Part shown: positions 35,887-45,256 of the stretch, one piece after another | Layout: every line of letters begins with the position of its first letter | Position numbering within the stretch: the stretch's first letter is position 1 | Origin: Streptomyces sp. NRRL F-6131 | Lineage (GTDB): Bacteria; Actinomycetota; Actinomycetes; Streptomycetales; Streptomycetaceae | Direction: 5' to 3' | NCBI GenBank assembly: GCA_000719695.1 | Contig: JOHN01000077.1 | Coordinates: forward strand, 20,490 to 84,489 | Length of the DNA stretch: 64,000 bases | Made by a program: the position numbers and the translations under genes | Notes under the pieces: model-generated | What the model was told of the DNA's origin: nothing | The model's input: only the letters and a program-made list of their open reading frames with translations | Database searches by the model: none

Positions 35887-38061
35887 ATGAAAAGACTGTC
35901 GCAGTTTCTCGCGTTAGCCCTGGCGGCCTCGACGGTCGCCTTCGTCACGCCGCAGTCGGCCGTGGCCGCGCAGGGCGACAACTTCGCCATCGACGACCCG
36001 CTGTCGTCCTCGCGCACCCAGTGGTGGAGCGACGCGAGGTTCGGCATGTTCCTGCACTGGGGCGTGTATTCGGCCTTCCACGGTGAATACACCAAGCCGG
36101 ACGGGTCGACGTGCCGGGATGCCGAGTGGATCAAGCGAAACTGCGCGATCCCCGACTCCGCCTACACGGCCAAGGCCGCGCAATGGAACCCCGCCGAGTT
36201 CGACGCGAACGCGATCGTGAAGCTGGCCAAGGACGCCGGCCAGAAATACATCGTCATCACCGCCAAGCACCACGACGGCTTCGCCATGTGGCCCACCCGG
36301 GTCAACGACTACAACATCCGGCAGAAGACGCCCTTCCAGCGCGACCCGCTGCGTGAACTGGCCGACGCCGCCCGCGCCAACGGACTCCACTTCGGCGTCT
36401 ACTACTCCATCTGGGACTGGCACGACCCCGACGCCCTGCCAGGCGGGAACTACCCCGAATACCTCAAGCGAGCCAAGGCCCAGCTCAGCGAGCTGATCAC
36501 CGACTACGACCCCGAGGTCCTCTGGTTCGACGGCTCCTACAAGGGGTACACCAACCCGCCGAACCCCTACAGCTTCCAGGACGGCGCGCGGATGGAGACC
36601 TACGTCCGCGGCCTCAAGCCCGGCATCATCGTCAACGAGCGGGCGATCGACCACCACGGGACGAACGACTTTCACCTCCACCGACCCGGCGACGGCGACT
36701 ACACCACCCCCGAGGGCTACTACCCCTCGTCGCCGTCGCCGTCGGAACTGATGGAGACCTGCGACAACGTCAGCGACACGTGGGGTTACACCTCCTGGGA
36801 CACCAAGTACAAGTCGTCCGGCCAGCTGACCCGCAACCTGATCCACACGACCAGCATCGACTCCAACTTCCTGCTCAACATCGGCCCCACCGACACCGGC
36901 GCCGTCTCGCCCGGGCACGCCGACGCCCTGCGCGGCATCAACTCCTGGACCGCCACGAACGGCGCGGCCGTCTACGGCGCCGGATACAGCGGACTGACCA
37001 GCCAGCCGACCTGGGGACGGATCACCCGCAAGGCCGACAAGCTGTACCTGCTCGTCTACAACTGGCCCGGCGCGGGCAACTCCGTGCACGTCTCCGCCCT
37101 CAGCCCGTTCTCCGTGACCGCCGCCCGCGTGCTGGGCAGCGACCAGAACGTGACCGTCCGCGCGGCGGGGGACGGCTTCGACTTCACACCCTCCGGCTCG
37201 GCGACCAATGCGATCGCCACCGTGATCGAAGCCGACATCACGACCCCCGCAGCAGCACCCGTCGGCACCGGCACCGGCCTCAAGGCCGAGTTCTGGAACA
37301 ACACCACCTTCACCGGCAGCCCGGCCGTGACCCGCACCGACCCCACCGTCAACTACCTCTGGCGCTACGACGGATCACCCGCCCCCGGCATCGGTACCGA
37401 CAACTTCTCCTCCCGCTGGACCGGAACCATCGAGCCCCGCCACAGCGAGACCTACACCTTCACCACCATCTCCGACGACACCGTCCGACTCTGGGTCGAC
37501 GGCCGGCTCGTCATCGACAACACCATCCCGCACGGCCCCAGCTGGAACCAGGGCAGCATCACCCTGACCGCCGGGCAGCGGTACTCCATCCGTCTGGAAC
37601 ACACCGAACAGGGCGGCGAAGCGGCCGCCAAACTCATCTGGACCAGCCCCAATACCCCGAAGCAGGTCGTCCCCCAGAGCCAGCTCTACCCGGCCGGTTC
37701 GCCGGGCGGGCGCACGGAGGGCGAATCCGGCGCTCTGCTGGGCGGTGCGCGGGTCGAACCGCACAGCAACGCCTCCAAGGGCCAGAACGTCGGCTACATG
37801 AGCGCCGTCGGGGACGGCGTGCGCCTGTCGGGCCTGACGGCCTCGGACTCCCTGACCATCGGCTACGCCGCCGTGAACACCGGCACGTTCAGCCTGTACG
37901 TCAACGGGGTCAAGGCGCAGGCGGTCTCCTTCCCCGCCACCGGCGACTGGAACACCTTCACCAGGACGACCGTCAATGTCCCGATCCCCGCCGGGGCGGC
38001 CGTGACCCTGCAGCACGACACCGGCGACGTCCCCATCAACGTCGACTACATCGACCAATAG
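35887..38061 (+). CDS. Secreted GH29 alpha-L-fucosidase with PA14 and C-terminal CBM-like modules
   Basis: 724 residues from the ATG at 35887, chosen for the signal peptide MKRLSQFLALALAASTVAFV. The GH29 domain follows (WWSDARFGMFLHWGVYSAFH), with H128-H129 in AKHHDGF, nucleophile D215 in VLWFDGSYKG and NFLLNIGPTDTG. A PA14 domain follows at about 462-600 (LKAEFWNNTTFTG...ETYTFTTISDDTVRLWVDG), then a CBM6/35-type domain at 608-724. It releases terminal fucose outside the cell; PA14 and CBM modules should hold it to glycans. Codon 10 (35914-35916) is TTA, rare in Streptomyces and decoded by bldA tRNA, predicting late or developmental expression. It is followed by its own terminator. Confidence 0.93.
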   Translation: MKRLSQFLALALAASTVAFVTPQSAVAAQGDNFAIDDPLSSSRTQWWSDARFGMFLHWGVYSAFHGEYTKPDGSTCRDAEWIKRNCAIPDSAYTAKAAQWNPAEFDANAIVKLAKDAGQKYIVITAKHHDGFAMWPTRVNDYNIRQKTPFQRDPLRELADAARANGLHFGVYYSIWDWHDPDALPGGNYPEYLKRAKAQLSELITDYDPEVLWFDGSYKGYTNPPNPYSFQDGARMETYVRGLKPGIIVNERAIDHHGTNDFHLHRPGDGDYTTPEGYYPSSPSPSELMETCDNVSDTWGYTSWDTKYKSSGQLTRNLIHTTSIDSNFLLNIGPTDTGAVSPGHADALRGINSWTATNGAAVYGAGYSGLTSQPTWGRITRKADKLYLLVYNWPGAGNSVHVSALSPFSVTAARVLGSDQNVTVRAAGDGFDFTPSGSATNAIATVIEADITTPAAAPVGTGTGLKAEFWNNTTFTGSPAVTRTDPTVNYLWRYDGSPAPGIGTDNFSSRWTGTIEPRHSETYTFTTISDDTVRLWVDGRLVIDNTIPHGPSWNQGSITLTAGQRYSIRLEHTEQGGEAAAKLIWTSPNTPKQVVPQSQLYPAGSPGGRTEGESGALLGGARVEPHSNASKGQNVGYMSAVGDGVRLSGLTASDSLTIGYAAVNTGTFSLYVNGVKAQAVSFPATGDWNTFTRTTVNVPIPAGAAVTLQHDTGDVPINVDYIDQ

Positions 38062-38102
38062 CGCCGTCATCGGCCTTGCAGCGGGACGACCTGGCCCGCG
38101 CA

Positions 38103-38146
38103 CCCGCAGTCGGTCGGTCGGCCGTACCCGTCCGACCGACTGCGGG
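38103..38146. terminator. Terminator after the PA14-type GH29 gene
   Basis: CCCGCAGTCGGTCGG and its complement form a 15-base stem with a 14-base loop, 41 bases after the stop. Confidence 0.75.
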
Positions 38147-38195
38147 AGCCACCTTCCGGACCCGGATTCCCCGGTAGAGCTTGAGGAGGAAACGC

Positions 38196-39689
38196 ATGAA
38201 GTTATTCAGAGGTCTCGGCGCAGGGGCAGCCGCCACGGTGTTCGGCCTGGCGCTCGTGGCCGTCCCCGCCGCGCGGGCTCAGACACAGCCTGTGCCGGCG
38301 TCCCCGGCAGTCGGTGGACAGGCCACCGACTGGCTGAGGGATGCCAAGTTCGGCGTCATGCAGCACTGGCTGGGCGAGGGCTGCCCCGGCGGCGGGTGCG
38401 GCGACCCCGCGCCGACGGCCGAGAACTGGAACACGCGGGTCAACAACTACGACGTCAACGGCGTGGTCGCCCAACTCAAGTCCATCGGCGCCAAGTACCT
38501 GGTCCTGGCCATCGGGCAGAACGACGGCTTCTGGTCCGCGCCCAACTCCGTCTACGACGAGGTCGTCTCCCCGACGGCCGAGCACCCGAGCAGGCTGAGC
38601 GCTCGGGACCTGATCGCCGACATGGGCACGGCCCTGCACGATGCCGGGCTGAAGTTCATCGTCTACGCGCCGTCCGACACCCCGAACCGGGACGAGTACG
38701 CTCGCCAGAAGCTCGGCGGTCCTCAGCCCGACGGCACGCCGAACTCCTCGGTCTACCAGCAGAACTGGATCAGGATCCTGACCAAATGGTCGACCCAGTG
38801 GGGCACCAAGGTCGACGGGTACTGGGCCGACGGCACGTTCCGCGACCCCAACATCGCCTCGACCCAGCCGACCCCGTATCCCAACCTGGGCTCGTACTAC
38901 ACCGCGGTCGCCGCAGCCCTGCGCGCCGGCAACCCCAACGCGCTGGTCGGTCTCAACCCCGGTTACGGAAGCCTCCTGCCGAAGAGTTCCCAGCCCGTCT
39001 CCGACTTCACCCCGGGCGAGTTCGCCCCCAGCCCGTGGCCGCCCCACGGCGTCACCACCAGGTTCGTCCAGGACCGAGGTGCTCAACTGCAGTTCCACAC
39101 CCTGCTGGAGGCCCAGACCAACTGGGGTGCCCCACCGAACCGCCCGATGACCTTCAGTGACGACGACATCGTCGCCAAGACCCTGACCGTCACCGGCAAC
39201 CAGGGCGTGACCACCTGGGACGTGGGCTACGACCGGTCGAACGGCCACCTGTCCGATCTCGCGGTCGCCCAGCTGACGAAGGTCGGCCAGGCCGTCGGCA
39301 ACCTGCCCGGTCCGCTCCGCGGCGTCGGCAGCGGCAAATGCGTCGACGTCCCTGCCTTCAACACCCAGGACGAGACCGACCTGATCCTCTACGCCTGCAA
39401 CGGCGGCGCGAACCAGCAGTGGAGCTTCAACGACGCGAACGGAGAGGCCCGCGCGCTCGGTAAGTGCATGGAGGTCGACGACAGCAGCGCCTTCGACGGC
39501 AACTTCGTGCAGCTGAGCACCTGCAACGGCAGCGCCGGCCAGAAGTGGACCTACGACCCCGGCAGCCGTCGGCTCCAGGCCCTCGGCAAGTGCCTGGACG
39601 CCAAGGGCGCCGGAACCGCCGACCTCACCAGCTTGATCGTCTGGACCTGTCACAACAACGACAACCAGAAATGGCGCCGCTACTCCTGA
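38196..39689 (+). CDS. Secreted divergent GH29-like protein with ricin-type lectin; fucose-binding His pair missing
   Basis: 497 residues. GAGGAGG precedes the ATG. The signal peptide MKLFRGLGAGAAATVFGLAL is followed by a GH29-like barrel (TDWLRDAKFGVMQHWLGEGC, AKYLVLAI, then D212 in GYWADGTFRDP at the nucleophile position). In place of the family's HHDGF it has Q108-N109-D110 (GQNDGFW), so the two histidines that contact fucose are absent. Substrate or activity must differ, or it may be a sugar-binding pseudoenzyme. A ricin-type (CBM13) lectin covers about 375-497 (GKCVDVPAFNTQDETDLILY, and QW repeats). Codon 3 (38202-38204) is TTA, predicting bldA dependence. It sits between two canonical GH29 genes. 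Confidence 0.85.
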   Translation: MKLFRGLGAGAAATVFGLALVAVPAARAQTQPVPASPAVGGQATDWLRDAKFGVMQHWLGEGCPGGGCGDPAPTAENWNTRVNNYDVNGVVAQLKSIGAKYLVLAIGQNDGFWSAPNSVYDEVVSPTAEHPSRLSARDLIADMGTALHDAGLKFIVYAPSDTPNRDEYARQKLGGPQPDGTPNSSVYQQNWIRILTKWSTQWGTKVDGYWADGTFRDPNIASTQPTPYPNLGSYYTAVAAALRAGNPNALVGLNPGYGSLLPKSSQPVSDFTPGEFAPSPWPPHGVTTRFVQDRGAQLQFHTLLEAQTNWGAPPNRPMTFSDDDIVAKTLTVTGNQGVTTWDVGYDRSNGHLSDLAVAQLTKVGQAVGNLPGPLRGVGSGKCVDVPAFNTQDETDLILYACNGGANQQWSFNDANGEARALGKCMEVDDSSAFDGNFVQLSTCNGSAGQKWTYDPGSRRLQALGKCLDAKGAGTADLTSLIVWTCHNNDNQKWRRYS

Positions 39690-39727
39690 CCCGCGACCGA
39701 AGGCGTTCCCGACGGGCGTGGGCGGAG

Positions 39728-39835
39728 ACATCCGATGATAGTCCCTGCATCTGGAGATTACAGGCGTTGAAACATGGTGTTATCCATTGACATCGGCTAC
39801 CCCGACTCCTAATCTCAGCCCAAATGATCCGATGT
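39728..39835 (+). promoter_or_regulatory. Promoter of the Tat-type GH29 gene flanked by two operator-like motifs
   Basis: TTGACA (39787-39792), a 17-base spacer and TAATCT (39810-39815) form the best consensus promoter in the window. ACATCCGATG at 39728-39737 lies about 50 bases upstream and GATCCGATGT at 39826-39835 overlaps the expected start of transcription. This is a layout suited to repression by one protein at two sites. Confidence 0.7.
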
Positions 39836-39960
39836 TTCTTGCGTGTTTCAGGTTGATGCTCACGCAAAGCTTCATCGCCATGATCTCCGTCCACCCCGCC
39901 ACGGCAGGCATCGCGCACTCAGGAAAGCGCCGCCTGCGATCCCAGGGAAAGGAACGTCGC

Positions 39961-42048
39961 ATGTCCGAATCGCGTCAGCTCGGCCGCCGCACACTGCTGG
40001 GAGCGATCATGGCCGTACCGGCCGTCATCGCCACCGCGTCGGTGGCGAGAGCGCTCGGCGTGTCCCAGAGCCTGGTCGGCTCGGCGTCCGCTCCGTCGGC
40101 CGATGACGTCGGCAAGGCCATGGCCTCGCTGAGATTCGGCATGTTCGTGCACTTCAACCCGTCCTCCGTGGTCGGCCGGGAGATCGGCTGGGGCCGTAAC
40201 GCCTCCCGGCCGGGCGAGGCCCCGGGCAACCAATACCGCGGTACGGAGAAGACCGATCCCGTCTACGACGGTGCCTACCGCAGCTTCCTGCCGGAGGCGG
40301 ACTGGGCCACCAAGCTCGCCGCCACGGCCAAGGCCGCTGGGATGACGTACCTGGTGTTCACGACCAAGCACCACGACGGCTACCCCAACTTCCGGGCGGA
40401 CAACATCAGCCGGTCGTTCTACCCCGACTTCGCCGACACGCCGCTGGGACGGTCCGGACGCGACCTCACCCGGGAGATCGCGGACGCCGCCAGGAGCGCC
40501 GGCCTCAAGCTCGGGTTCTACTACTCTCCCCGCGACTGGACCCAGCCGGACTACGGCAGGGGCGACTACGCCACCTACTACACCTACATGATGGAGCACC
40601 TGCGTCAGCTCCTGACCCAGTACGGCAAGGTCGACTTCCTGTGGTACGACAGCATCCCGTACGTCGACCGGCAGTCGTTCCGCCCGCCGGAGATGCTGAC
40701 GGTCCCCCGGGAACTGCAGCCGGGCATCCTGATCAACGACCGCGCCTACACGAACATGGGCTTCCAGAACTCCATGCCGCAGGAGCTCACCGGGGACTAC
40801 AGCACCCCCGAGGGGAAGGTCGGCGCCTTCGACATCGTCCGGCCGTGGGAGTCGTGCATCAGCATCACGCCGGATGCGTGGTCCTGGCAGTCGGGCCAGC
40901 GCATGTCCGACTTCCCGGAGGTGCTCAAGCACCTCGCCTCGACGGCCGCCGGAGACGGCAACTACCTGCTCAACGTGCCGCCGATGAAGACCGGCTACCT
41001 GGAGGACCGGGTCCTGTCCACCCTGGGCCAGGTCGGCGCCTGGATGGGGAGCAACAAGCAGACGATCATCGGCACCCGCGGCGGGCCCTACCGTGCCGGC
41101 GACATCGGCGGGGCGACCTACACGGGCAGCACCGTCTACCTGCACATCACCGATGATCTGCGCCCGGTCAAGCTCCGACTGCCGGCCCTGAAGGCCACGG
41201 TGAAGTCGATCACCACTCTCGACGGCGGCAGGCCGGTGCCGTTCACCACCGCCGCCCTGGGCGACCTGCTCCTGGACCTGTCCGGGCTCACCAAGACCGC
41301 CTCGGACTTCATCCTGCAGATCGCCGTCGACCGGCCCATGGGCCCGGAGTTCGTAACGGACCGGCCGATCTCGTGGAACATGTTCGAGGCGACGGTGTAC
41401 GAGCACACCAGTTACGTCGGGAACAACGTGCTCCTGCCCCTTGGCAGTTACACCTCCGCCCAGCTGTCGGCCCTTGGCGCCGGCTTCGGCATCTCCTCGA
41501 TCCGGGTGCCGTACGGCTACCGGGTGCTTGGCTACCCCGGCGACAACTTCACCGGCACCCCTTGGACCTACACCGCCAACGCCCCCGGCCTGGGAGCCGG
41601 CAATGACGCCATCAAGTCGCTGAAGGTGACGTTCGACCCGGCCATGAACTTCCGGCTCGTCAACGTCACCGACGGCCTGGCGCTCGACAGCGGCGGCAAC
41701 GTCGCCGGCGGCTCCGACCTCAAGCAGTGGACGCCCGTCGACAGCCCCAACCTGCAGTGGCGGGCCGAGGACCTCGGTGACGGCTACTACAAGCTCGTCA
41801 ACCGCACCAACGGTATGGTCGCCGACGGCTGGGGCGCGACCGGCAACGGCAGCCCGGCCCGGCAGTCGGCCTGGAACGGCAGTGCCAACCAGCAGTGGCA
41901 GATCACCGACCGCGGCAACGGCCGGTACTCCGTCGCCAACCGCACCTCGGGCCTGGTCCTCGACGGCGGCGGCCAGGTCCCCTCCGGATCCGTGACCAAG
42001 CAGTGGGAATGGGGGACCAGCACCAACCTCCTGTGGACCTTCGAATAA
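39961..42048 (+). CDS. Tat-exported GH29 alpha-L-fucosidase with beta/gamma-crystallin and ricin-type modules
   Basis: 695 residues from the ATG at 39961 (AAAGGAA upstream). The twin-arginine signal is LGRRTLLGA (R9-R10), so the protein is exported folded, unlike the two preceding Sec-type proteins. The GH29 barrel (LRFGMFVHFNPSSVVGREIG) has H137-H138 in TKHHDGY and nucleophile D230 in FLWYDSIPY, with NYLLNVPPMKTG late. At about 474-560 there is a beta/gamma-crystallin-like double fold (TVYEHTSYVGNNVLLPLGSY, VPYGYRVLGYPGDNFTGTPW), which may bind calcium. A ricin-type lectin fills 560-695 (FRLVNVTDGLALDSGG). The crystallin module is unusual for a fucosidase. A consensus promoter and two shared operator-like motifs lie upstream. 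Confidence 0.9.
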   Translation: MSESRQLGRRTLLGAIMAVPAVIATASVARALGVSQSLVGSASAPSADDVGKAMASLRFGMFVHFNPSSVVGREIGWGRNASRPGEAPGNQYRGTEKTDPVYDGAYRSFLPEADWATKLAATAKAAGMTYLVFTTKHHDGYPNFRADNISRSFYPDFADTPLGRSGRDLTREIADAARSAGLKLGFYYSPRDWTQPDYGRGDYATYYTYMMEHLRQLLTQYGKVDFLWYDSIPYVDRQSFRPPEMLTVPRELQPGILINDRAYTNMGFQNSMPQELTGDYSTPEGKVGAFDIVRPWESCISITPDAWSWQSGQRMSDFPEVLKHLASTAAGDGNYLLNVPPMKTGYLEDRVLSTLGQVGAWMGSNKQTIIGTRGGPYRAGDIGGATYTGSTVYLHITDDLRPVKLRLPALKATVKSITTLDGGRPVPFTTAALGDLLLDLSGLTKTASDFILQIAVDRPMGPEFVTDRPISWNMFEATVYEHTSYVGNNVLLPLGSYTSAQLSALGAGFGISSIRVPYGYRVLGYPGDNFTGTPWTYTANAPGLGAGNDAIKSLKVTFDPAMNFRLVNVTDGLALDSGGNVAGGSDLKQWTPVDSPNLQWRAEDLGDGYYKLVNRTNGMVADGWGATGNGSPARQSAWNGSANQQWQITDRGNGRYSVANRTSGLVLDGGGQVPSGSVTKQWEWGTSTNLLWTFE

Positions 42049-42067
42049 CTGACCCATCACCCCACGA

Positions 42068-42107
42068 CGTGGGCCGTGCTCGCCCCCAGCGGGCGGCACG
42101 GCCCACG
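42068..42107. terminator. Terminator after the Tat-type GH29 gene
   Basis: CGTGGGCCGTG pairs with CACGGCCCACG around an 18-base centre that can pair further (CGCCC with GGGCG). It starts 19 bases after the stop. Confidence 0.75.
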
Positions 42108-42454
42108 CGTGCTCCCGCACTGGCGACAGGCGACGCTCCAGCGGGCGCGTCGGCGTCCGCTGCTCCGTGGCGTGACCCACCGCGGCCGGGCCGGTCGTGG
42201 ACGGCCACTGCGGAGGCTCGCGGCCGCTGCCGCACGACCGCGAGCCGGCAGTGCCGGCGGGGCGAGTTCCCGTCCGAAGGCGCCGTCGTCGACGGCAGGA
42301 TCATCACACCCGGACCCTGAGGATGCGATGAGCCCGGACCGCCGTGCTTGACAGCGGCGGGAGGGCGGCTGAGACTCGTCGCACCGAAGGCGCGGGTGGG
42401 GCGGCCGAGGCCGGCGATGTCTCGCAGCGGGGTGTGAAGACCAGGGGTGATGAC
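42108..42454. other. Gene-free stretch between GH29 gene and small hypothetical gene
   Basis: About 350 bases with no frame that I can support, no clear promoter and no strong repeats. Promoter elements for the small gene at 42455 should lie here. Confidence 0.4.
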
Positions 42455-42895
42455 ATGACCCTCGTGCCGAAGAACGACGGACTTCCCTCGCCGAGGTCCC
42501 CGCGTCCCTCGACCGTCCGATGGCCGGGCGCCGTCCGACAGCCCGGCTGCCCGGAGTTCGAACAGTCGGCCAAGGACTGGCTTTTCGACCTCGCTCCGGC
42601 GCGCTGGCGCCACGAACAGGTGCTCCACCGCAACCCGCTGGAGCTGGCGTGCATGCTCCGGCTGTATCTGGACGCCGAGGTCTTCGCCATGCAGGCCGGC
42701 CTCAAGGCCCTGCGTGCGGGCCTGCGCGGTTCGGCACGGTCCGCGGACGACGCCGAGACGATCGACACGTACCTCCGGGAACAGGCCTGGGCGAAGACCG
42801 TGCGGGAGCAGGTCAAGCTGGTCGAGGACGCGCTCCACCTGGCGCGGCCGCGGGGCCGCAAGCGCGTCGCGTGGCGCATCGTGAACGGGCTGTGA
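42455..42895 (+). CDS. Conserved hypothetical protein, about 146 residues
   Basis: The frame from the ATG at 42455 (AGGGG upstream) encodes a soluble, helix-rich protein. Its core reads CPEFEQSAKDWLFDLAPARW then RHEQVLHRNPLELACMLRLY, and its basic C-terminus reads RPRGRKRVAWRIVNGL. I recall similar small proteins in Streptomyces genomes but know of no function. There are no signal peptide, membrane segment or catalytic motifs. The rich D/E and R/K pattern and the tail suggest a nucleic-acid or protein-binding role at most. An upstream in-frame ATG at 42344 would lengthen it by 37 unconserved-looking residues. It converges on the lactonase gene, 40 bases apart. Confidence 0.65.
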   Translation: MTLVPKNDGLPSPRSPRPSTVRWPGAVRQPGCPEFEQSAKDWLFDLAPARWRHEQVLHRNPLELACMLRLYLDAEVFAMQAGLKALRAGLRGSARSADDAETIDTYLREQAWAKTVREQVKLVEDALHLARPRGRKRVAWRIVNGL

Positions 42896-42935
42896 GGAAG
42901 GACGACGGGACCGGGTTGCTCGTCGGCCGCGCGGC

Positions 42936-44072
42936 CTACGGCTCCGGGGACGCGGGTGGCGAGGGCTGTGCGGAGCCGACCGGAAGCACGGAGACGGGGG
43001 CGACGAGGGCCAGCGGCCGTCCGGCCGGGGTCAGGAGTCCGGACGCCGGATCGCGGTGGAATGCGGTGAGCGAGTCGGAGCGCTGATTGGCGCAGAAGAG
43101 CAGCTGTCCGTCGGGGGAGAGGGCGATGTCGCGGGGCCAGCTGCCGCCGCTGGGAACGGTCGAGAGCAGGTCGACGGACGCCCCGTCGTGGCGAACGGCG
43201 TAGACGGCGATGGTGTCGTCGCCGCGGTTGGTGATGTAGAGGAACCTCCCGTCCGGGGAGAGCCGGATCGCGGCCGGGTAGTTGGCGTTCGGTGTGCTCG
43301 GGTCCCGGCGGGTGCTCAGCTCGGCGGCGGCCCGGAGATGGCCGGAGGGTGCGTCCCAGGTGCAGACGGTGAGGGTGGAGGAGAGCTCGTTGAGCAGGTA
43401 GACATAGCGGGCCGAGGGGTGGAACACGAGGTGCCGGGGGCCGCAGCCGGGCGGCAGGTGGACGGTCCGGTGCCTGGTGAGCAGGCCGCTGAGGGGGGCG
43501 AAGGCGTAGATGTGGATCCGGTCGGTGCCGAGGTCCGTGCAGAGCACGAAGCGGCCGTCGGGCGAAGGGGCGGCCATGTGGGCGTGCGGGGCGGTGAGCA
43601 GCGTGCCGGAGGCGGCCCGTCGGGGATGGTGGATCCGCTGCGCCGGTTCCTGGTCGGCGATCGGGCCGTCGGGGGCGGTGGGGAGGACGGACAGGACGCC
43701 GTCGCCGTAGTGGGCGACGAAGACGTGCGATCCGCTGGGGTGGACGGCGAGGTGGCAGGGCAGCGCGCCGCCGCTGGCGCTGGTCGCGAGCGGGGCGAGG
43801 CCGGCGCCGCGCGGGCCGATCCGAAGGGAGACGACGAGCCCGGAGTCCTGCTCGACGACGGCGTAGAGGGTCCGGCCCGCCGGGTCGGCGGCGGTGTAGG
43901 AGGCCTGCTCGACGGGCAGGACCCGCCGCCGGCGCAGGGTGCCGCCGGCGGCGTAGTGGACGGTGTACAGGCCGGTGCGCGGGGAGCCCGCCGAGGCGGA
44001 ACTGCCGACGATCAGGTGGCCGCCGGGCGCGGTGGCGGGTTGGTCCGGGACGGTCGCCCTCGCGCTCACCAT
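42936..44072 (-). CDS. Lactonase family beta-propeller (aldonolactonase, 6-phosphogluconolactonase type)
   Basis: 378 residues. The ATG at 44072 overlaps the end of the dgoD gene by seven bases. The fold is the seven-bladed lactonase propeller of the PF10282/YbhE type: PCHLAVHPSGSHVFVAHYGD, PHAHMAAPSPDGRFVLCTDL, PRDIALSPDGQLLFCANQRS. No signal peptide is visible, so it acts in the cytoplasm. In this operon it would open D-galactono-lactone, made by the dehydrogenase at 46626, to D-galactonate, the substrate of the dehydratase encoded just upstream. The precise substrate is inferred from neighbours. The C-terminal tail is proline-rich. Confidence 0.85.
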   Translation of the reverse strand: MVSARATVPDQPATAPGGHLIVGSSASAGSPRTGLYTVHYAAGGTLRRRRVLPVEQASYTAADPAGRTLYAVVEQDSGLVVSLRIGPRGAGLAPLATSASGGALPCHLAVHPSGSHVFVAHYGDGVLSVLPTAPDGPIADQEPAQRIHHPRRAASGTLLTAPHAHMAAPSPDGRFVLCTDLGTDRIHIYAFAPLSGLLTRHRTVHLPPGCGPRHLVFHPSARYVYLLNELSSTLTVCTWDAPSGHLRAAAELSTRRDPSTPNANYPAAIRLSPDGRFLYITNRGDDTIAVYAVRHDGASVDLLSTVPSGGSWPRDIALSPDGQLLFCANQRSDSLTAFHRDPASGLLTPAGRPLALVAPVSVLPVGSAQPSPPASPEP

Positions 44073-45214
44073 TCGGCGAACGATCCGTCGTCGTGGCGCC
44101 ACACGGGGTTGCGCCAGCGGTGCCCTGCGGCGGCCGCCCTGCGGACGGCCGTCTCGTCGATCTCGATGCCGAGTCCGGGCGCGGTGGGTCGCTCGATGAA
44201 GCCGCCGTTCTGGGTGAAGACGGCGGGGTCGAGGAGGTAGTCGAGCGGGCCCGCGTCGGCGGTGGTGTAGCCGAGGCCGAGGTTCTGTTCCTGGACGAGG
44301 AAGTTGGGCGTGGCGAAATCGATCTGGAGGCAGGCCGCGAAGGCGATGGGGCCGAGCGGGCAGTGGGGGGCGATCACCGCGTCGTGGGCCTCCGCCATGG
44401 CCGCGATGCGGCGGACCTCGGAGATGCCGCCGGCATGGCTGAGGTCGGGCTGCAGCACGGCGACCCCGGTGTCCAGGACGCCGCGGAAGTCCCACCGGGA
44501 GTAGAGGCGTTCGCCGAGCGCCACCGGTATGGAGGTGCCGGCGACGACCCGGCCGAGGTCGCGGCTGAACTCCGGCAGGACCGGCTCCTCCACGAACAGG
44601 GGCAGGAACTCCTCCAGGGGCGGCAGCATCCGGCGCACCATCGCGGCCGAGGCACGGCCGTGGAAGTCGATGGCCAGGTCGGCCTCGTCACCGATCGCCT
44701 CCCGGACGGCCGCGGTCCGGCGGGCGAGGCGCTTGACGGCGGCGGGGCTGTCCAGGGGGAGCATCCGGTCGGAACCGTTGAACTTGACGGCGCCGAGTCC
44801 GCCGGCCACGGCGGCCCGGGCGGCTGCGGCGAGCTCCTCGGGTTCGTCGCCGTGGATCCAGCTGTAGATGCGGACCCGGTCGCGGACCGGTCCGCCGAGC
44901 AGCTCGTGCACCGGGACGCCGAGGGCCTTGCCCTTGATGTCCCACAGGGCCTGGTCGATGCCGGCGACGGCGCTGCTGAGCACGGGCCCGCCGCGGTAGA
45001 AGCCGCCCTTGGTGAGGGTCTGCCAGATGTCCTCGATGCGTGAGGCGTCCGCGCCGATGAGCAGGTCGGACAGCTCGTCCACGGCGGTGGCGACGGTCGC
45101 CGCCCGGCCTTCCACCACCGGCTCGCCCCAGCCCACGTGGCCTTCGTCGGTCTCGACCCGCAGGAACAGCCAGCGGGGCCGGACCGGGAAGGTTTCCAGC
45201 TTGGTGATCTTCAC
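44066..45214 (-). CDS. dgoD: D-galactonate dehydratase
   Basis: 382 residues, very close to the Escherichia coli DgoD pattern over its whole length: MKITKLETFPVRPRWLFLRV, TKGGFYRGGPVLSSAVAGID, LQPDLSHAGGISEVRRIAAM, APHCPLGPIAFAACLQIDFA and the end WRNPVWRHDDGSFAEW. It belongs to the enolase superfamily and dehydrates D-galactonate to 2-keto-3-deoxy-D-galactonate. Metal ligands are expected at the DFHGR Asp, the FVEEP Glu and the GER Glu; the catalytic His is in HCPLGP. The product is used by the kinase and aldolase encoded at 50677-52294. The gene is read in one unit with the lactonase gene (7-base overlap), opposite to the transporter genes. Confidence 0.93.
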   Translation of the reverse strand: MKITKLETFPVRPRWLFLRVETDEGHVGWGEPVVEGRAATVATAVDELSDLLIGADASRIEDIWQTLTKGGFYRGGPVLSSAVAGIDQALWDIKGKALGVPVHELLGGPVRDRVRIYSWIHGDEPEELAAAARAAVAGGLGAVKFNGSDRMLPLDSPAAVKRLARRTAAVREAIGDEADLAIDFHGRASAAMVRRMLPPLEEFLPLFVEEPVLPEFSRDLGRVVAGTSIPVALGERLYSRWDFRGVLDTGVAVLQPDLSHAGGISEVRRIAAMAEAHDAVIAPHCPLGPIAFAACLQIDFATPNFLVQEQNLGLGYTTADAGPLDYLLDPAVFTQNGGFIERPTAPGLGIEIDETAVRRAAAAGHRWRNPVWRHDDGSFAEW

Positions 45215-45256
45215 GGAGCTCCTCGGGTTGGCGGAGTCTCCCGGCCGCCCTCCGTC

